From Mikania micrantha (taxonomy: Eukaryota > Streptophyta > Magnoliopsida > Asterales > Asteraceae), in assembly GCA_009363875.1 (NCBI GenBank), contig CM018691.1:121645404-121709403 (forward strand): 64,000 bases of DNA. Direction: 5' to 3'. Positions 1 to 13,100 of this stretch are shown here, piece after piece. Under the pieces are notes generated by a model, which saw only the letters and a list, made by a program, of their open reading frames with translations, ran no database searches and had not been told where the DNA came from. Each line of letters starts with the position of its first letter. The stretch's first letter is position 1. A program made the translations under genes and the position numbers.

Positions 1-50
1 TCCGCCCGACGGGAAAACCCGATCCGTTCCCGCCGGCCCGGGGTGTGACA
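1..50 (+). repeat. 3' end of an LTR (family Z, Y-like)
   Basis: The fragment ends in GGGGTGTGACA at base 50. It resembles the ends of LTR Y (42809) and Y2 (49774), which share the CCGCCCGA-like and GATCC words before the GGTGTGACA terminus. It interrupts LTR W, which continues from base 51. Only the last 50 bases are in the window, so the family call is by resemblance. Confidence 0.6.
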
Positions 51-1613
51 TGCAAGCATGCAAAGATAATTAAGTTGTCATTATTTTTATAAATATAAAT
101 TTGAATTATGAAATTATATATGTTGAACATTTTATAAAGTTAAGTTAAGCATGTTTTCTTAAAATTGAATAAAGATTTAATTAACTTAATTTTTATAATG
201 ACGACCTAACTAAACATGCAGAAATTATGGGTATAGCTATGTGTATGATAAGGATTAATATCTTTGAATATACATATTTATGGAGAAATACATAAGAGTT
301 CACAATTTATTATCATGTAGTAAATAATTTAAACTAACAAGTATAGGTGATCTTTCTTATGATAATCATTTATAAAGCCTCGGATGTACGATTTAACTTG
401 GAGTAGATAAACGAAGTTAACGAAACACTTGATTATCAAAAGTAAACAAAAAAAACGTACCCAGTTTAATCCCACTTTTAAGTAGGGTCTGGGAGGGGTG
501 AGATGAAAACAATGGACAATTAAATTAATGGAATTACCAATACTTATAAACACAAACACACTATAATTACAGGTTGATTGAGTTGATCTGATTCTTATAC
601 GCGAGCACGCATTCTTCTAAAACACCGAATTTAAGGAACTCAGGTGAGTGCTCATAATCTCCCTTTCTTTTAAACTATTTTGTTTTTAAACTCGGAGGTG
701 AAACATGTATACCAATTTATATATTGACTTGATAACACAGGGATGGCACTTATTTACTTGTATGAGATCCATAGTTATGGATTGTCATATTCCATGAGTT
801 GTTACTAATGACCTTGGTCATCTGTAATGACTGCATGTATTGTCACTATTCCATGAGTTGAAGCTAATGACTTTGTGTCATTCGCGACGACTACATGTAT
901 TGTCACGTGGATGTTTCCACAACTCCGTGTATTCGTTGTGGTTGACTTCGGTCTTCCTCAATGTTTGCATGTATTGTCACGTGGATGTTTCCACAACTCC
1001 GTGTGTCGTTTTCATTGACCTCGGTCATATACAATGATACATGTATGGTCACTTATATTAATTGAAAATATTGATGGATTGTGATTGGTTGATCGAACAT
1101 ATGATTGATTATCTATGATTTATTATTATATGTGATTATGTGTTTGAATTATGTGTTGGGAATGTGTATTTGAATATTGTGTTGAATGATCTCACAGATG
1201 CTCATACGTATGTTATCAGGAAAATACAAACTCTTCAAAACTCTTTGTAAAATATTTTAAATATAAAACTTATGATTACTCACCAACTACTTTGTAGTTG
1301 ACACTTGATTTTCACATGTTTCAGGTAATGAAGCTAAGTAGGTTGAGGAAGATGAACTCACACTTTTGGACATCATCATATAGGATCTTGGACTTAGCTA
1401 AATAACTGAAATTCTGGTGTTTAGAATTTAGTTAGATAGCTAAATCTCTTTTGTAATTGATGTAACTATTTCATGATGAACATGATTTTTGTGTAATTAA
1501 TTTGGATGATTGAATGATATATGATGATTTGATTTAGATGCCCATGAGCTTTTGAACAATCTACACATCCTTCGTGGCATCCCGACGTTTCCGCCATCGG
1601 TCGGGGTGTTACA
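51..1613 (+). repeat. W-family LTR, plus orientation, left end cut by Z
   Basis: It ends at 1613 in the reverse complement of the start of the LTR at 53025 (TGTAACACCCCGA...). Its last 1 kb matches 53025-54030 on the opposite strand, including the 'strong' word runs around a CAACTAC..GTAGTTG segment and a 60-74 bp subrepeat. It lies directly beside the stop codon of copia element D. The left end and any element body are not visible, so I cannot say whether it is a solo LTR. No protein-coding frame of interest lies in it. Confidence 0.75.
781..1040 (+). repeat. Subrepeats within LTR W
   Basis: The phrase CATGTATTGTCA recurs at about 834, 894 and 968, followed each time by a TTCCA(C/T)..GA(G/C)TTG-like stretch. 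The same subrepeat occurs inverted at 53581-53800 in the related LTR of element B, where the spacing is 71 bp. This shows it is a family trait rather than a chance local duplication. Confidence 0.7.
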
Positions 1614-1616
1614 CTT

Positions 1617-2357
1617 TCATTCAAAATTGATCATCCCGAGTCCTTTTACAGGAGAAGAAAAACAAGTTGAATCAAAAGCTTTTGTGAAAATATCTGCAAT
1701 GTTGTCAACAGTATTAATTTTCAAAAGTTGAATTAACTTTTTCTCTACACAATCTCGAATAAAATGATGACGAATATCAATGTGTTTTGTTCTTTTATAT
1801 GAAACATGATTTTCAGTAATGGCTATTGCGGCTGTTTTATCAACAAAAATAGGAGTTGTTGAATATTTTAAACTGTAATCTCGCATTTGTTGTTGAATCC
1901 ACAAAACTTGTGAATAACAAATTGAATCAGCAACATACTCAGCTTCACATGTAGAGATAGCTACAGTAAGTTGCTTCTTGCATTGCCAGGTTACTAGTTT
2001 GTTACCAAAGAATAGACAACCCCCTGTTGTTGACTTTCTGTCAAGATTACAGCCACCATAGTCAGAATCTGAAAAATCTATAAAGTTCATGCTATCATCA
2101 TAAGGGTACCATAGTCCAATACTTGGTTTTCCCTTCAAATAGAGAAAAATTCGTTTTACAGCCTTAGTATGTGAATCTTTAGGCTTTGCCTGAAATCTAG
2201 AACACAAACGAACTGCAAACATGATGTCAGGTTGGGATACAGTTAAGTACATTGAGGAACCAATCAGTGAACGATATATATGTTGATCAACATCTAAACC
2301 ATTCTCATCATTGCCTAAATTATGATGAGTACAAATAGGAGTAGAATTGATGTACAA
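1617..2357 (-). pseudogene. Copia D: end of reverse transcriptase and RNase H
   Basis: The frame reads through the connection domain (SSMYLTVSQPDIMFAV, VKRIFLYLKG) into a copia RNase H. Visible motifs are FSDSDYGGC, CEAEYVA, a DKTAA block where DN(K/E)AA is usual, and RTKHIDIRHHFIRD near the end. It stops at TGA 1617-1619 after GMINFE, the normal end of copia polyproteins. RNase H would remove the RNA strand of the RNA-DNA hybrid during reverse transcription. The frame is open for about 246 codons but is shifted from the upstream palm domain piece, so it is a remnant. LTR W follows immediately. Confidence 0.9.
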
Positions 2358-3053
2358 TCATTCATCTTGAACTTGTTCAATATGTCATGTATATATTTAC
2401 TCTGATGTATGAATAAGCTATCTTTCTTCTGATCTACATGAATTCCCAGAAAGAATGATAAATCTCCCGTTGCACTCATTTCAAACTTCTGCTTCATAAC
2501 CGCTTCAAAATCCTTGCATAATTGTTCATTTGTTGCTCCGAAGATAATATAATCCACATATATCTGAACAATCAAAATGTTACATCCTTCTTCAAAATAA
2601 ACAGAGTATTATCAATCTTCCCTCTTGAAAAACCATTGTCTAACAGATGTGTTGACAATGTCTCATACCACGCCCTAGGTGCTTGATGCAATCCATACAA
2701 AGCCTTATCCAGACGATAACACTTAGTAGGATTATTTGGATCTTCAAACCCAGGTGGTTGAACCACATAAACTTCTTCTTTCATTTTTCGATATAAGAAA
2801 GCACTCTTGACATCCAATTGAAAGACTTTGAACTTTTTGAAGCTAGCATATGCAAGGAACAATCGAATAGCTTCAATTCTTGCCACAGGAGCATATACAT
2901 CAGCATAGTCATTTCCCTCCTATTGATTAAAACCTTGAACAACAAGTCTAGCTTTGTTCCTCACAATGATACGATTATCATCTTTTTTACATTTGTACAC
3001 CCATCTAGTACCTATGGGAACGACATCTTTAGGACAATATACTAGCCTCCAAA
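2315..3053 (-). pseudogene. Copia D: reverse transcriptase palm and fingers (inactive)
   Basis: Two overlapping frames (2572-2886 and 2315-2575) plus an upstream stretch to 3053 give the copia reverse transcriptase. Recognisable blocks are ARLVVQG, ARIEAIRLFLAYA, QLDVKSAFLY, the PPGFEDP block and KALYGLHQAPRAWY. The catalytic box reads YVDYIIFG where YVDDIIFG is normal (codons near 2555-2566), so the second catalytic aspartate is lost. A stop separates the 'QG' block from the 'YAD' block near 2922. Solo LTR W2 is inserted just upstream at 3054, between two codons of the W-x-L-V block. Confidence 0.9.
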
Positions 3054-5775
3054 TGCAACACCCCGACCGATGGCGGAAACATCAGGGTGACACGAAGTGT
3101 AGATTGTTCATAGCTTAAGGTATAAAGATGTAAATACTCATAAGTAATCATTCAGTGCAATTAAATCAATCATTCATTACAAAGTCAAATAACTTCAAAC
3201 TTAACTATTACATCGTTTCAAATTCAAATTCAAATACATAATTTAAACTACTAAATCCAAATCCATATAAATGCTAGTTTCCTTTTCCACCTGAAACATG
3301 TTAAAATCTAGTGTCAACTCAAAGAGTTGGTGAGTTTCATAGGTTTTTAACACTCACACCAAAAGGTTCAATAAAAATGTTATAGATAATGTCTTATGTG
3401 AACTCTAACCATAATGAACATAGCCAAAATGAACTAGCAAGTAAAGCAGATCAACAAATGTTAACAAATGATGTTTGACCTATGTTTAGCATTACTAAGC
3501 TGCTTAAATAGCAAACTATCACCGCGGGCCTTACCCGAAGGGTAAATCAAACAACGGTGGGATGGTCAGTCCAATAGATCTATCATAGTCACTAGAATGG
3601 ATGTGATCAATGCCTATGCTTAGCTAAAGTTCACTAACTAAAAGGCCATTAGCTAAGTTCACATATAAATGAAATAAATGAGTTACATGTTTCACCCCTA
3701 AATCAAAAATAGTAAAAGAGGGGCTATGAAGACTCACCTTAATGTGTGAGGTAGTCTTTGCAATGGTTGTCAAGTATAGTTCAACAATATCCAACACAAT
3801 TTCAATTTTCACCTAAATAGTTCAATAGGCATATCTTAACATAACTATGTCTTTCTATGGATTTATCTAAGTCCTAAAAGGATCAACGGTTCGATTTATT
3901 TTGAATAAATAATTTTGCACTTTATTATGATTCATTTTAAATGAAAGGAGAAATACTGTTTATAATACTTAAATTCCTTTTGTTTCATAAATCATAACTT
4001 AGAAATTTTGAAATTTATACTTATTTTATATTCAACCAAAATAATAGAGAATCGTTTAATAGTCTTAATCTATAAATAATGTTAACAAATATTTACGAGT
4101 ATTTTGTTAAATTATTTGCATCATGTAATAATAAGCTGCAAAAATTTTAAATAGAATTTATAGAATTTATCATAGATTATTTAAAAGTTTATTATGAAAA
4201 ACATTTTGTAAATATCTAGATTTTATAAAATGTATACTTATTGTGTATTAAACTATTAAATAAACCATTAAGGATTTAATCTAACAAATTTATAATTTTT
4301 TTACTTCAAAATTTGATGATTAAAATTTTATAAATCACATTTTCATGTTACAAATAATTTTTTAAATGAAAGAATATTAAAAATAAAGTCTCATTTTAGT
4401 TTACAAGTTTAATAACTTTAATTCATCCTTTTGTCAAAAATAATAATTTTATTAAATAATTTTATTAGAATAATAAATTTATTTATTTTATAAGAATAAT
4501 GGATTTTCATTTATAAATTTTTTTGTGAAAACAAAATTTAGAAATATGTTTTTAAAGAGAAGCTATAAAGGATTTACAAAAAAAATGGTTCAACTTGCCC
4601 AGAACCAGGCTCGAACCCGCGACCCATCACACACACCACATATGTATTAACCGATCGATCTAGGCACCTAAGCCGCGAAAACATCGGTTTCACATTGTAT
4701 TTAATATGATCCATATTCGAACCCCAATTTCAGTTTCAAGAACAAAAGAAGAAACCGAGCCCTAGTTTAATTTTTATTCAAAATTCGTTCGAATGGGATC
4801 CCGAATGTAATCCTAATCATGGGGCTTTTATTCTAGATCAAAAAAGGATTAGAATGGGGTATAGATTACTAACCTTTATGCTAGTTTAGATGGGTTTCGA
4901 TTGAAGGACGAGTGGCGCACGACCAAGGCTTTAGGGTCTTGATTCGCGATCGTTTTGAGTTGTTTTTCCTCTTTTGTTTTCACAGAAAGTTTCTAAATGC
5001 TTGTGGGTTGCTTAGGTTCGATAAATTTGATATTTATGGGTGTTTTGTTCGAATTTTAATTCACGGTCATATCTTGTATATTTGGAAACAAATTTCGATT
5101 GATACGGTTGTTTATTCGTTTAATTACTGATTAGTATAAGTTCACGTGTCTAAATCCTTGCTAAAATTAACTTTGATTAGCTGGAATTGGGTTGGAATAG
5201 CCGAAACTTGAAACCGGGTTATGTGAAGGAAAAACGGGTCGGATAGAGGGTAACCGGGTAGAGAAGGAAAGAATGTTTGGGGTTTTGTCAGATTTGGCCC
5301 CTCCTATGTTTTCTTCATTAAAACTTGTTTCAGAATTGACAAAATTGGTCCCCCAACCTTATATTTAATCATTTTATTTGTTATAGAATTTATAAAATTT
5401 CACAAACCATTATAAAGTAGTTATAATTTTTATAAAACATTATTTTTTTTAATATTATGTTAAAATTATAAAATTTAAAACATAGATATTTCAATTATTA
5501 ATTTAAATTTTATGAAATTTAATTATGATTTATGTTAATAAAAATTTGTAACCTTTTTATTTATCAATTAAGATATTTTTTTCTATGGGTTTTTATTAAA
5601 ATTTTATAATTTAAAATTTACTTGTTTAAGTTATTTATTTACAAATAAATTCTAAATCCTATAAATTAATAAATATATATATGCATATGTGTGTGTAAAC
5701 CCTTCTTAATTGAAATTTTCAAATGACGTCGAATTGCCTTTATTAAATAATATTACAAATTACAGTAATGTTACA
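3054..5775 (-). mobile_element. Solo LTR W2 (W family)
   Basis: It begins TGCAACACCCCGACCGATGG (one change from the W/B start) and ends GTAATGTTACA. It is flanked by the direct duplication CCAAA at 3049-3053 and 5776-5780. Removing it restores the copia D reading between the KLGVW and RLVY blocks. Its 2722 bp contain no LTR partner and no coding region, so it is a solo LTR left by LTR-LTR recombination. Its start is close to the LTR of gypsy B at 53025. A very AT-rich stretch covers 3900-4560, and a tRNA-like hairpin lies at 4598-4675. Confidence 0.9.
4598..4675 (-). other. tRNA 3'-half-like hairpin in LTR W2
   Basis: On the minus strand it reads GCGGGTTCGAGCCTGG, matching a tRNA T-arm / Pol III B-box (GGTTCGANNCC). 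A possible A-box-like stretch (TTAGGTGCCTAG...) lies about 55 bases upstream. Similar motifs occur in LTR X and X2. There is no complete cloverleaf, so it is not a working tRNA gene. Confidence 0.45.
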
Positions 5776-5780
5776 CCAAA

Positions 5781-6240
5781 CACCAAGTTTCTCAAATTGA
5801 CTGAGTTCTTCTTCCATGGATGTTATCCAAGACTCCTTCAATTCTTCGTTAACATTATTTGGCTCTATTTGACTTACAAAAACATGAATATAAACATGAA
5901 TTCATTGTCTCCTGAATACTTGACAATAAAACCTAATCTTCTTCATCTTGAACATGCTGACTCCTTGTTTTGGCTCCAGAATTCAAATCACCAATGATAT
6001 TTTCAATTGAATGATTTATATTAACTCTGTGAGTAGCAATCTCCTCCACAGCTACTTCTTCTTCAAGATTTGTAATATGTGTATCTTCTTCTGGTAAAAT
6101 CTCCCCCTGAATTTCAGATTCAACAATAACAGATGGATCATTAATTGAATCATGAAATTCATCTTCAGAATGCAAATCTTCATAAATGTTTTGTTGTTAA
6201 CGAACCAATGAAGTAGAAGAACTATCAGGAAAAAACAGGA
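5781..6240 (-). pseudogene. Copia D: linker between integrase and reverse transcriptase, and start of reverse transcriptase
   Basis: The minus strand reads the block W-x-x-S-M-E-E-E-L-S-Q-F-E-K-L-G-V-W next to the W2 insertion, which is the standard start of copia reverse transcriptase. Upstream, 5933-6175 gives an acidic linker ending HSIENIIGDLNSGAKTRSQ, the usual spacer after integrase. Stops separate the two. It is a decayed part of the D polyprotein. Confidence 0.85.
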
Positions 6241-6780
6241 GAATCTCCTTCGGAAGATTGAAGAATAAATCTTGGAAATAAACCATTTCGGATCAAAAAA
6301 TTCATTTTGCGTAAATGAACATGTCCCATTCGTCTATGCCATGAAATTGAATCTTTTTCAGTAACTTTAGAAAATAAACATGTAAGTTAAAAGATGAAGT
6401 GGCATGAGACATATCCAGTTGATATGTATTATTGTGTCTTGGAGCAGTCACCACAATCCAATCATCAGGTATCATTACTCCAGGCTTCAATATGCAACAA
6501 GCTTTGTTATCAAAGATGACAGAAAAATCTTTATCACATACTTGTGAAACACTCAACAAATTGTGTTTGAGTTGTTCCACATAACTGACATGTTCAAAAC
6601 TTATTCAGTCATTTGATAACACTCCCTCTTTTGTGATATAACCACCCGTGTTTCCAGCAAACTTAACAAAACCACCATTCGTGCGTTCAATATTTATCAA
6701 AAGATCCAAATTCCCAGTCATGTTCCTAGAACATCCACTATCAATATACCATGTATTCTTTTAAGTACTTGATAATGAGT
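6241..6780 (-). pseudogene. Copia D: protease and truncated integrase zinc-binding domain
   Basis: The protease active site reads WYIDSGCSRNMTG near 6720-6745, then the normal NLLSVSQVCD block at about 6540-6580. The integrase N-terminal signature WHRRMGHVHLRKMN is readable near 6303-6345 in a frame shifted by one from the main frame. After ...NFLIRNGL the expected CX2C and the whole DDE core are missing, and the sequence jumps to the acidic linker at 6240. A stop interrupts the frame near 6605. This copy cannot make integrase. Confidence 0.85.
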
Positions 6781-8494
6781 CCTGCGCACAGAAAAATAAA
6801 TCAATTAGAAACTGGAATCCATGTCTTAGTCATATGACTTTTAACATGGATGGAAGAAACATCTTGAGTTTCATCAATAGAAACTCTTGCCTTAACAGTC
6901 CATACTCTATTAGGAACAGGTTTGTAAGGAATAGTTTCATTTTGATGATAGACAAATTGTTTGGCTGATTTAATGATTTTCTTTGGAACAATTTTGATCT
7001 AACAACATTCATTAGTTTTGAATTTCTCAAAGTGCATTTAACATTCTATTTAACAAATTTCTTTTCCACAAGTGGAAAAGAATGAACAAACTTCACTGAT
7101 TTGGAATGATGTTTTGATGTTGAACTGTGTGTAGTGAATGCTGTGGTGATGAAATCAGTCAGATTAATTGTATTACTAGGCATTTTCTTCCTACTTTTCT
7201 TGGAATGAACAACATGTGATTGACTATCATCCTTTGATAGACTAAGTTTTTGAACCTTAGACCTTGAACTAAACCCTTGTGAAAGTGAAGCTACAGATCC
7301 ATTGCTACCAAACTTCTTAGACTCAACAGTTTACGACTATGAACATCCTGGTTTATAGATGGTAATTCTTGTGAAGAAGAAGTTTGTGATGAAGACATAG
7401 CACTCTTATTTTTGAAGAAAACAACATTTGATTGACGTAAAAGTTTGTCAAGATCCTTTTGATCAGTTCGTCTTTTAACAAAATTATTCTTTCCTTTTAT
7501 TATCCAATGCCTTTCAGATACCTGATCTGGCTTTTGAAAAATCTTTGAATTAGGTTTCTTAAAAACTTTATCAATCAAAGCTGGATTAATCAAACTCAAA
7601 GGATGAGAATCATCACAAAAGATCTCATATTTTCCTTTAAGATTATAATAAATAATGTTTTTCTCTGTGTCTAGGAATATCATATTCTTTTTGAACACTT
7701 TCATTACTATTGTCAACATCTTCAATTATGAAAAACTCAGAAGCATTGTTATTATCAAACAAATTTGATACACCAGATTTCTGTTTATCATCAAAATTTA
7801 AACCAAACACATCTCTATTATCTTATTCATCACCATCACAAACTTCTTTCTTGATCCCTGAATTCTCTATCCCTGTTCCTGTACATTCAATACTGACAGA
7901 ACTAGACAAGTTAGTTAAATCATTTGCAAACATGTCTAACTTCTTGGAGGATTTAGCAATATATGGAATAACATTTGCCTCTTTAGGAAGAGACCCATAA
8001 AGATGGTTAATATGAGGAGGAACATTCTTATAACCAATCCCTTAGGTACCTGGATTGCTAACATGATTAGCCACAATGTTATCAAAAATCACTTGAGCAT
8101 TATACAAAGACTCAATTGATTTACATTTCTGTGTTCTATCCTTTAATTCATCAATCATATGATTGATAATGTCCTATTTATCTGCCAATTGCAAAGTCAA
8201 TGTTTTAATATCAGCACTAGATTTTTCAAGTTTATTTATATATTTTACTTCATTAGCTAGATATTGTTTAATATTATCTTCTAAACATGTGACATCATCA
8301 ATCAATGATTGATTATGCTTAGCAACCATATAAAGTTTGGCTAACTAAGCACAACATTTTAAACAATTTGGTTTCAAATTAAGATTCCTTCCTGATGATA
8401 ATTCATCCTTTTTTGAACTTGTCTAAGCCATGAAAGCAACATGAGATTCATCATGTACTTGAATCTCCTCAGCACAAGATGACCAATCAGTACC
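6781..8494 (-). pseudogene. Copia D: spacer between gag zinc knuckle and protease
   Basis: The minus strand holds broken frames, the longest at 7291-7725 (144 codons), rich in Lys, Ser and Asn. It contains a W-x-x-KGK motif of the kind seen before the protease in copia polyproteins. At 8140-8340 the sequence would encode a Leu/Lys-rich coiled-coil-like stretch interrupted by stops. I recognise no enzyme here. It is continuous with the zinc knuckle piece at 8495 and with the protease at 6745. Confidence 0.65.
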
Positions 8495-8771
8495 TCACTC
8501 ATCTTCAACAAGTAATGGTTTATCTTTAGTTGGAGGAGTTGCCTTTGGACTTGTAGTAGCTGTAGATGAAGAAGTAGCAGGAAATCCTCTTCGAGGATCA
8601 AACTTATCAGATTTTGAACCATGTTCAAATCTTGAATTGTTTCTCATTGGCATTTCACACTCTCTGGAAAAATGTCCTAAATTTCCACAATTGTAACATT
8701 TCACCTTCTGTTTAGAGAAACCAAGTTTTTTCTTTGAATTTCCTGACATCTCAGTTCTCCCATTTGTAACA
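8495..8771 (-). pseudogene. Copia D: gag zinc knuckle
   Basis: One CCHC knuckle, CYNCGNLGHFSREC, follows a Lys-rich run and precedes a Ser/Thr/Pro-rich tail (ATSSSTATTSPKAT). In copia elements this knuckle binds genomic RNA for packaging. The upstream half of gag is at 42810-43171, ending ARRFLQRTG, and the two parts are separated by LTR Y and everything inside it. The knuckle residues themselves are intact. Confidence 0.9.
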
Positions 8772-9421
8772 TCAGTGCCGGAATCGTAGCCGAAACAGTG
8801 ACTTATATAGTAGATCAAGTACGAACTATGTATATTACATGTGTATTATTTTCATTTGATGTTTAATAAGAAACTATTACAGATCTATTTCAGAATAATA
8901 TCTGAAAACACAGAACTATTAAGTGAATTTTAGTTAGAATTTATTATGTATAAACGTATATCAGGTTGTACAGAACAAAACAATAACGGACGTCGATATG
9001 TGAATATTAAATTGACGGAGTATTCGTGTGAGTGACGATTCGCACGAATATATCTGTAAGTTTAACCTTCTGAACGATGTCCAATAATTAGAAAATCAAA
9101 ACGAAAAGTATAGTTGTTGTCGTGTTCGTATTGGTGACAATCCGAACGAATACGTGCGAAAATCGTATGATTCGATTAAACAATTAAATTAAACGGTTTT
9201 CAAAATTTTAAGGATAAATAAAGATGATTAATTAATTTATTAGGACATACAACCTAGTTTAAATTGGAAAGGTCTATTTTAAAATCGTATCATTTCGTTA
9301 CGAAAACAATCGAAAAACGACGTGTGAAACCGAAACCGAGCGAGACCGAACACACCCGAACATACTCGGGCTATAAAAGCCTTTAATCCTTTCTTTTTCC
9401 CTCATTTTTTGAGCCAAGACC

Positions 9422-10118
9422 TTTTGAAAACAGAAAACCTGAGGAGAAGTTGTTTTACCAGGAACAAGGGCTTTAGACACTTAGTCAAAGCTTTGGTTTT
9501 AGCTCCCTCTAAAGTTTTGCACAAGGTTATTTTCGTTGTTTAGTTTTCTTGCTTTGAAAGAGAGAAGAGAAAAGATAGAAAGCACAAGGAATTTTGGGGG
9601 AAGTAATTCATTTTACTCAGAGAATGTTGGGACTTAAATACCCAACATTCTGAGATACAAGACAAGAAATAATAAGACAAATAGCTGACACTATTAAAGA
9701 CACTGAATCAACATACTAGTACAAATACAAAGTCAACAACAACAGAAACAAGAGTCTTCAGGAGTCTTCAGGTCTTCCGAGGTTGAAGTAGTTGTACTGA
9801 TGTACAGTGGTTATTCTTTCGGAAAATGATCATCGGAAGCTGATTAAACAATCAGTTATTTCAGAATAGGAGATTGTCTTCCGAGTCATTTGATGTCTTC
9901 CGATGCAATGGATGTCTTCCGAAGGTTTCATGATCAGCTAGTGTCTTTCGAGGTAGATAAGTTCAGCGGTAGTTCTTTTTGGCGAATCTTCCGTTGTTGA
10001 TCTTCCGATGCTGAAGCAGTTCTTTAATAGGAAGAGAAGCATTCACGGCTGGTCAATCCACGGTTTATTCATTTGTTTGGATTCAGTGGTTTTGCTCATC
10101 AGTCCTTATTTTCCAACA
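9422..10118 (-). repeat. 3' LTR of copia complex C
   Basis: It is 697 bp, starting TTTTGAAAAC (TGTTGAAAAC in the other copy) and ending TTTTCCAACA in plus orientation. The target duplication AGACC precedes it. It contains about eight copies of CTTCCGA or its reverse between 9770 and 10010. Confidence 0.9.
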
Positions 10119-10129
10119 ATCTCCCTCTT
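10119..10129 (-). other. Polypurine tract of C
   Basis: On the minus strand AAGAGGGAGAT lies directly before the 3' LTR. This is the expected primer for plus-strand DNA synthesis. The same tract is repeated beside the middle LTR at 38678-38688. Confidence 0.85.
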
Positions 10130-10150
10130 GACTTATGAAGCCAAAACCAT

Positions 10151-13100
10151 TTATTTTTGTTTTAAAGCCAGACAAATTTTATTTCTAAGTGTTCGAACAT
10201 AGTTTAGAACTTCATACTCTGTATCAGCATTATCCAGAGTCTTGTGCTGCAGTTCCTTCAGATCATCAATTGTTAAGGTGAGAATCTCATCCCAATTTGA
10301 GAAGAAAGTTCCTGAACCATTATATCTTTCAATGGCCATGCTCTTGGAGACAGGGTCGTAGAACCATCGTTTTATTCTTGTTTTGGAGTTTTTGATCTGA
10401 GGAGGCTGGGATTTAGAAGGTACACCCAAAGGAAGAGGAGCTCCAGCCGGCCAATGTATTATTTCTCTTCTTATCACTTGATCATTTGAATCAAGTGCCT
10501 TCTTTACTACAGCATGCTGATGAGGCTCATAGTTTATCCGAAGATCAGGAAGGATTTCCTTATTAACATCAACCTAGGGTCTGAATTTGACAGCAGATGG
10601 ATATTCTGTAGACCCAACACCTAGGCTTCACATAGGTGCGTTTAGCACATGATCAAGCATTGTACTTGGGTTGGCATCCTTGAACTGAGTCACCATAGAG
10701 GGAGAAGATAAAGTGACTTCTTTCCAAAGCTCAGGGTGATCACTGTTCTCTCTTTTGAACATTGACCATTCATCAAACATAACATCATCTCTCCATCTTG
10801 TTATTGTATTCTTTGGTCCCTATTGATTTTGGATGAGGATGTGTTTTATTCTTTTCCTCTGCTCAATGGTCTTTTTATTCTTAACTTCTGCCTTTATTCT
10901 TTTGGATAAGACTTCAACTTCATTTCTGAGACTAGTAATATCCCAATTGCTGAAGTTTTCAACTTTGTACTTCCCTTCATCCAGCAGAAACTTGATCAGC
11001 TGCTCCCTCTCAGCCTGATAGGCTTTATCTTGTTGCTGATCCAAAGGGCAATTTGCTTCTGATAGGTTTTTGCAAGCTCGTTTCTTGAGAGACCAATGGC
11101 TTCTAGATCGGCTAGGATCTTATTTTTCTTCTCTGTTTCTTTATTCTTTATCTTCCAAAGGTCTTCATCGGAAGGGAATGTCCTAACAGGTGAATAGGAT
11201 TCCTTTATTGTAGAAGTTTGTGGTTTCTCAGCATCTGCTGACTTTATTGGTGAGGGAGCTGTGGTGGTTTTGGGAAGGTCAGACTCATCATCGTCAGCCA
11301 ATATGAGCCTTCTCTTTCTTGAAATAAGAGAGGCAACTGGCTGACCGTCATTTAAGTCTGAGCTAGGTTCTTGAGCAGGGGTTCGAAGTTTCTGAGATGT
11401 GTTATTATGTGTTTTGGTTTCTCTGACCACACTCTTTTGTCTTCTTGAGAAAGACTGAGTGATTATTGGCGCTGGTTTTTGGCCAATTTTGGAAGCATTG
11501 ATAGTCGTATGAAGGGAGGTTTGTTTAAGAGGCAGAATTTGGAGAAAGGGTAGGTGAGCTTTCTTTTATTTGTGTGTATGGGTGAAGAGGGGATAGATAT
11601 GGTAGGAGAGACATGTTTAGGAAAGATAGGGTTGTGCTCAGATTGGACAGAACCAGTTGGAATTGGTATGTCCTGAGTAGTTGAGGCAAAAGAAGATGGG
11701 GCAGCGGTTGTGGGCTTTATTTGCTCAGTGGGAGCTGATTTAGAACGTTTGGGTTTTCTGGATACTCCAGATGATCCAATGTTTATTTGAGCTTCAGCTT
11801 CCCTTTGCTTCTGCTCAGACCTAGCCTTAGCAGCTTCAGTCTGTAACTGTTGATCCAGTGCTGCTTTGAGGAGTGCCTCTTGATTTTTCAATCTTATTTG
11901 ATTCATCCTCCTTTGCTCAGTCTTGTCTTCTGCCCTCTTGGGAGCTTAGGCAGCAGACAAGAGCCTTTCATTCTCCCTCTTTTTGGCTTTATCAGCCTGT
12001 TCCTTGAACCAGGGAGAAGGAGGAGCAATCCCAGTAAAAGACTCAAGAAAGCGAGTATGGTTAGAAACTTCATGTTATAAGGAGGAGACTTTTGTATCTA
12101 CTGAAATTTTCAGTAGATCCAGTTGGATCTTTTGAGTGGTGGGGAATTTTTGGGTAAAGGTTTGAAGCAGGGTAGTTAGATGGGCAGTAAGAAGTGGGTT
12201 TAACACTTCTTGAAAAACACGGATTGAGAAGGTGGGGGCAGTGGAAGTAGGTGGAGTGTTTAGAGTACCTTCAGTGAAGATGCCTGCATGGGGATGGATT
12301 TGGGTTGCAGGGCTTGGTTATTCAAGACTGTTGCGACTAACTTAGTGAGCTTAATCACATCAGCCTGAATATGAGCAACAGAATCCGTCAATTCCTTTAT
12401 TTTAAGATCTGATGCGTCCATCCTTTTACGGATTTCATCCGAGTCCCTGACTAATGAGTCAGTTTTTTCATGACCTGAGTCCATCTCAGGAATGTCATGG
12501 ACCCCTTTTTCTTGTTTCCGGGGATTTCCAGCCTCAGTTTCAAGAACTTCATGAGCTGTTTCCATATCGGGAGTCTTATTGCCTGATCTATTCAAATGAG
12601 AGCCCATTGGATTCTCATATGAGATGGATGCTCCAGATATATTATCAAGAGGTCTAGATGGACTGTACATCCTGATCTTATCCTCTTCTCCAAAGGTAGG
12701 AGATTGATGAGTTTGAGCAAAGGTTTGATGTGGCTGTTCCTCTATTGGTGAAGGTGGAAGAGAACCAAGTTGCTCAAACACAGAGTCAATCTCATGGAGA
12801 ACATGGGTAGAAGAGTGAGGGGCTATTTGTTGAGAAGAAACAGAGATGTCCTTGGGAGATTGGACTATCATCTGAGTGTCAAGTGACATTTCAGTGGTTA
12901 GAGAGGGTTCCCTTTGGAACACAACATCATCCTGTTGAGAGGATTGATGAGGAGCTAGATGGGGTGGAGATGCTTGATTCATCTGTGAGCATGGAACAGA
13001 TGTATCCAATTGCCTAGTGGGGGCAGAGACATGTTCAGGGATCTCATTTTCCTGAATAGTCTTTTTGGGCTTTTTAGGTTTAGAGGCTTTGGTAGAGGGT

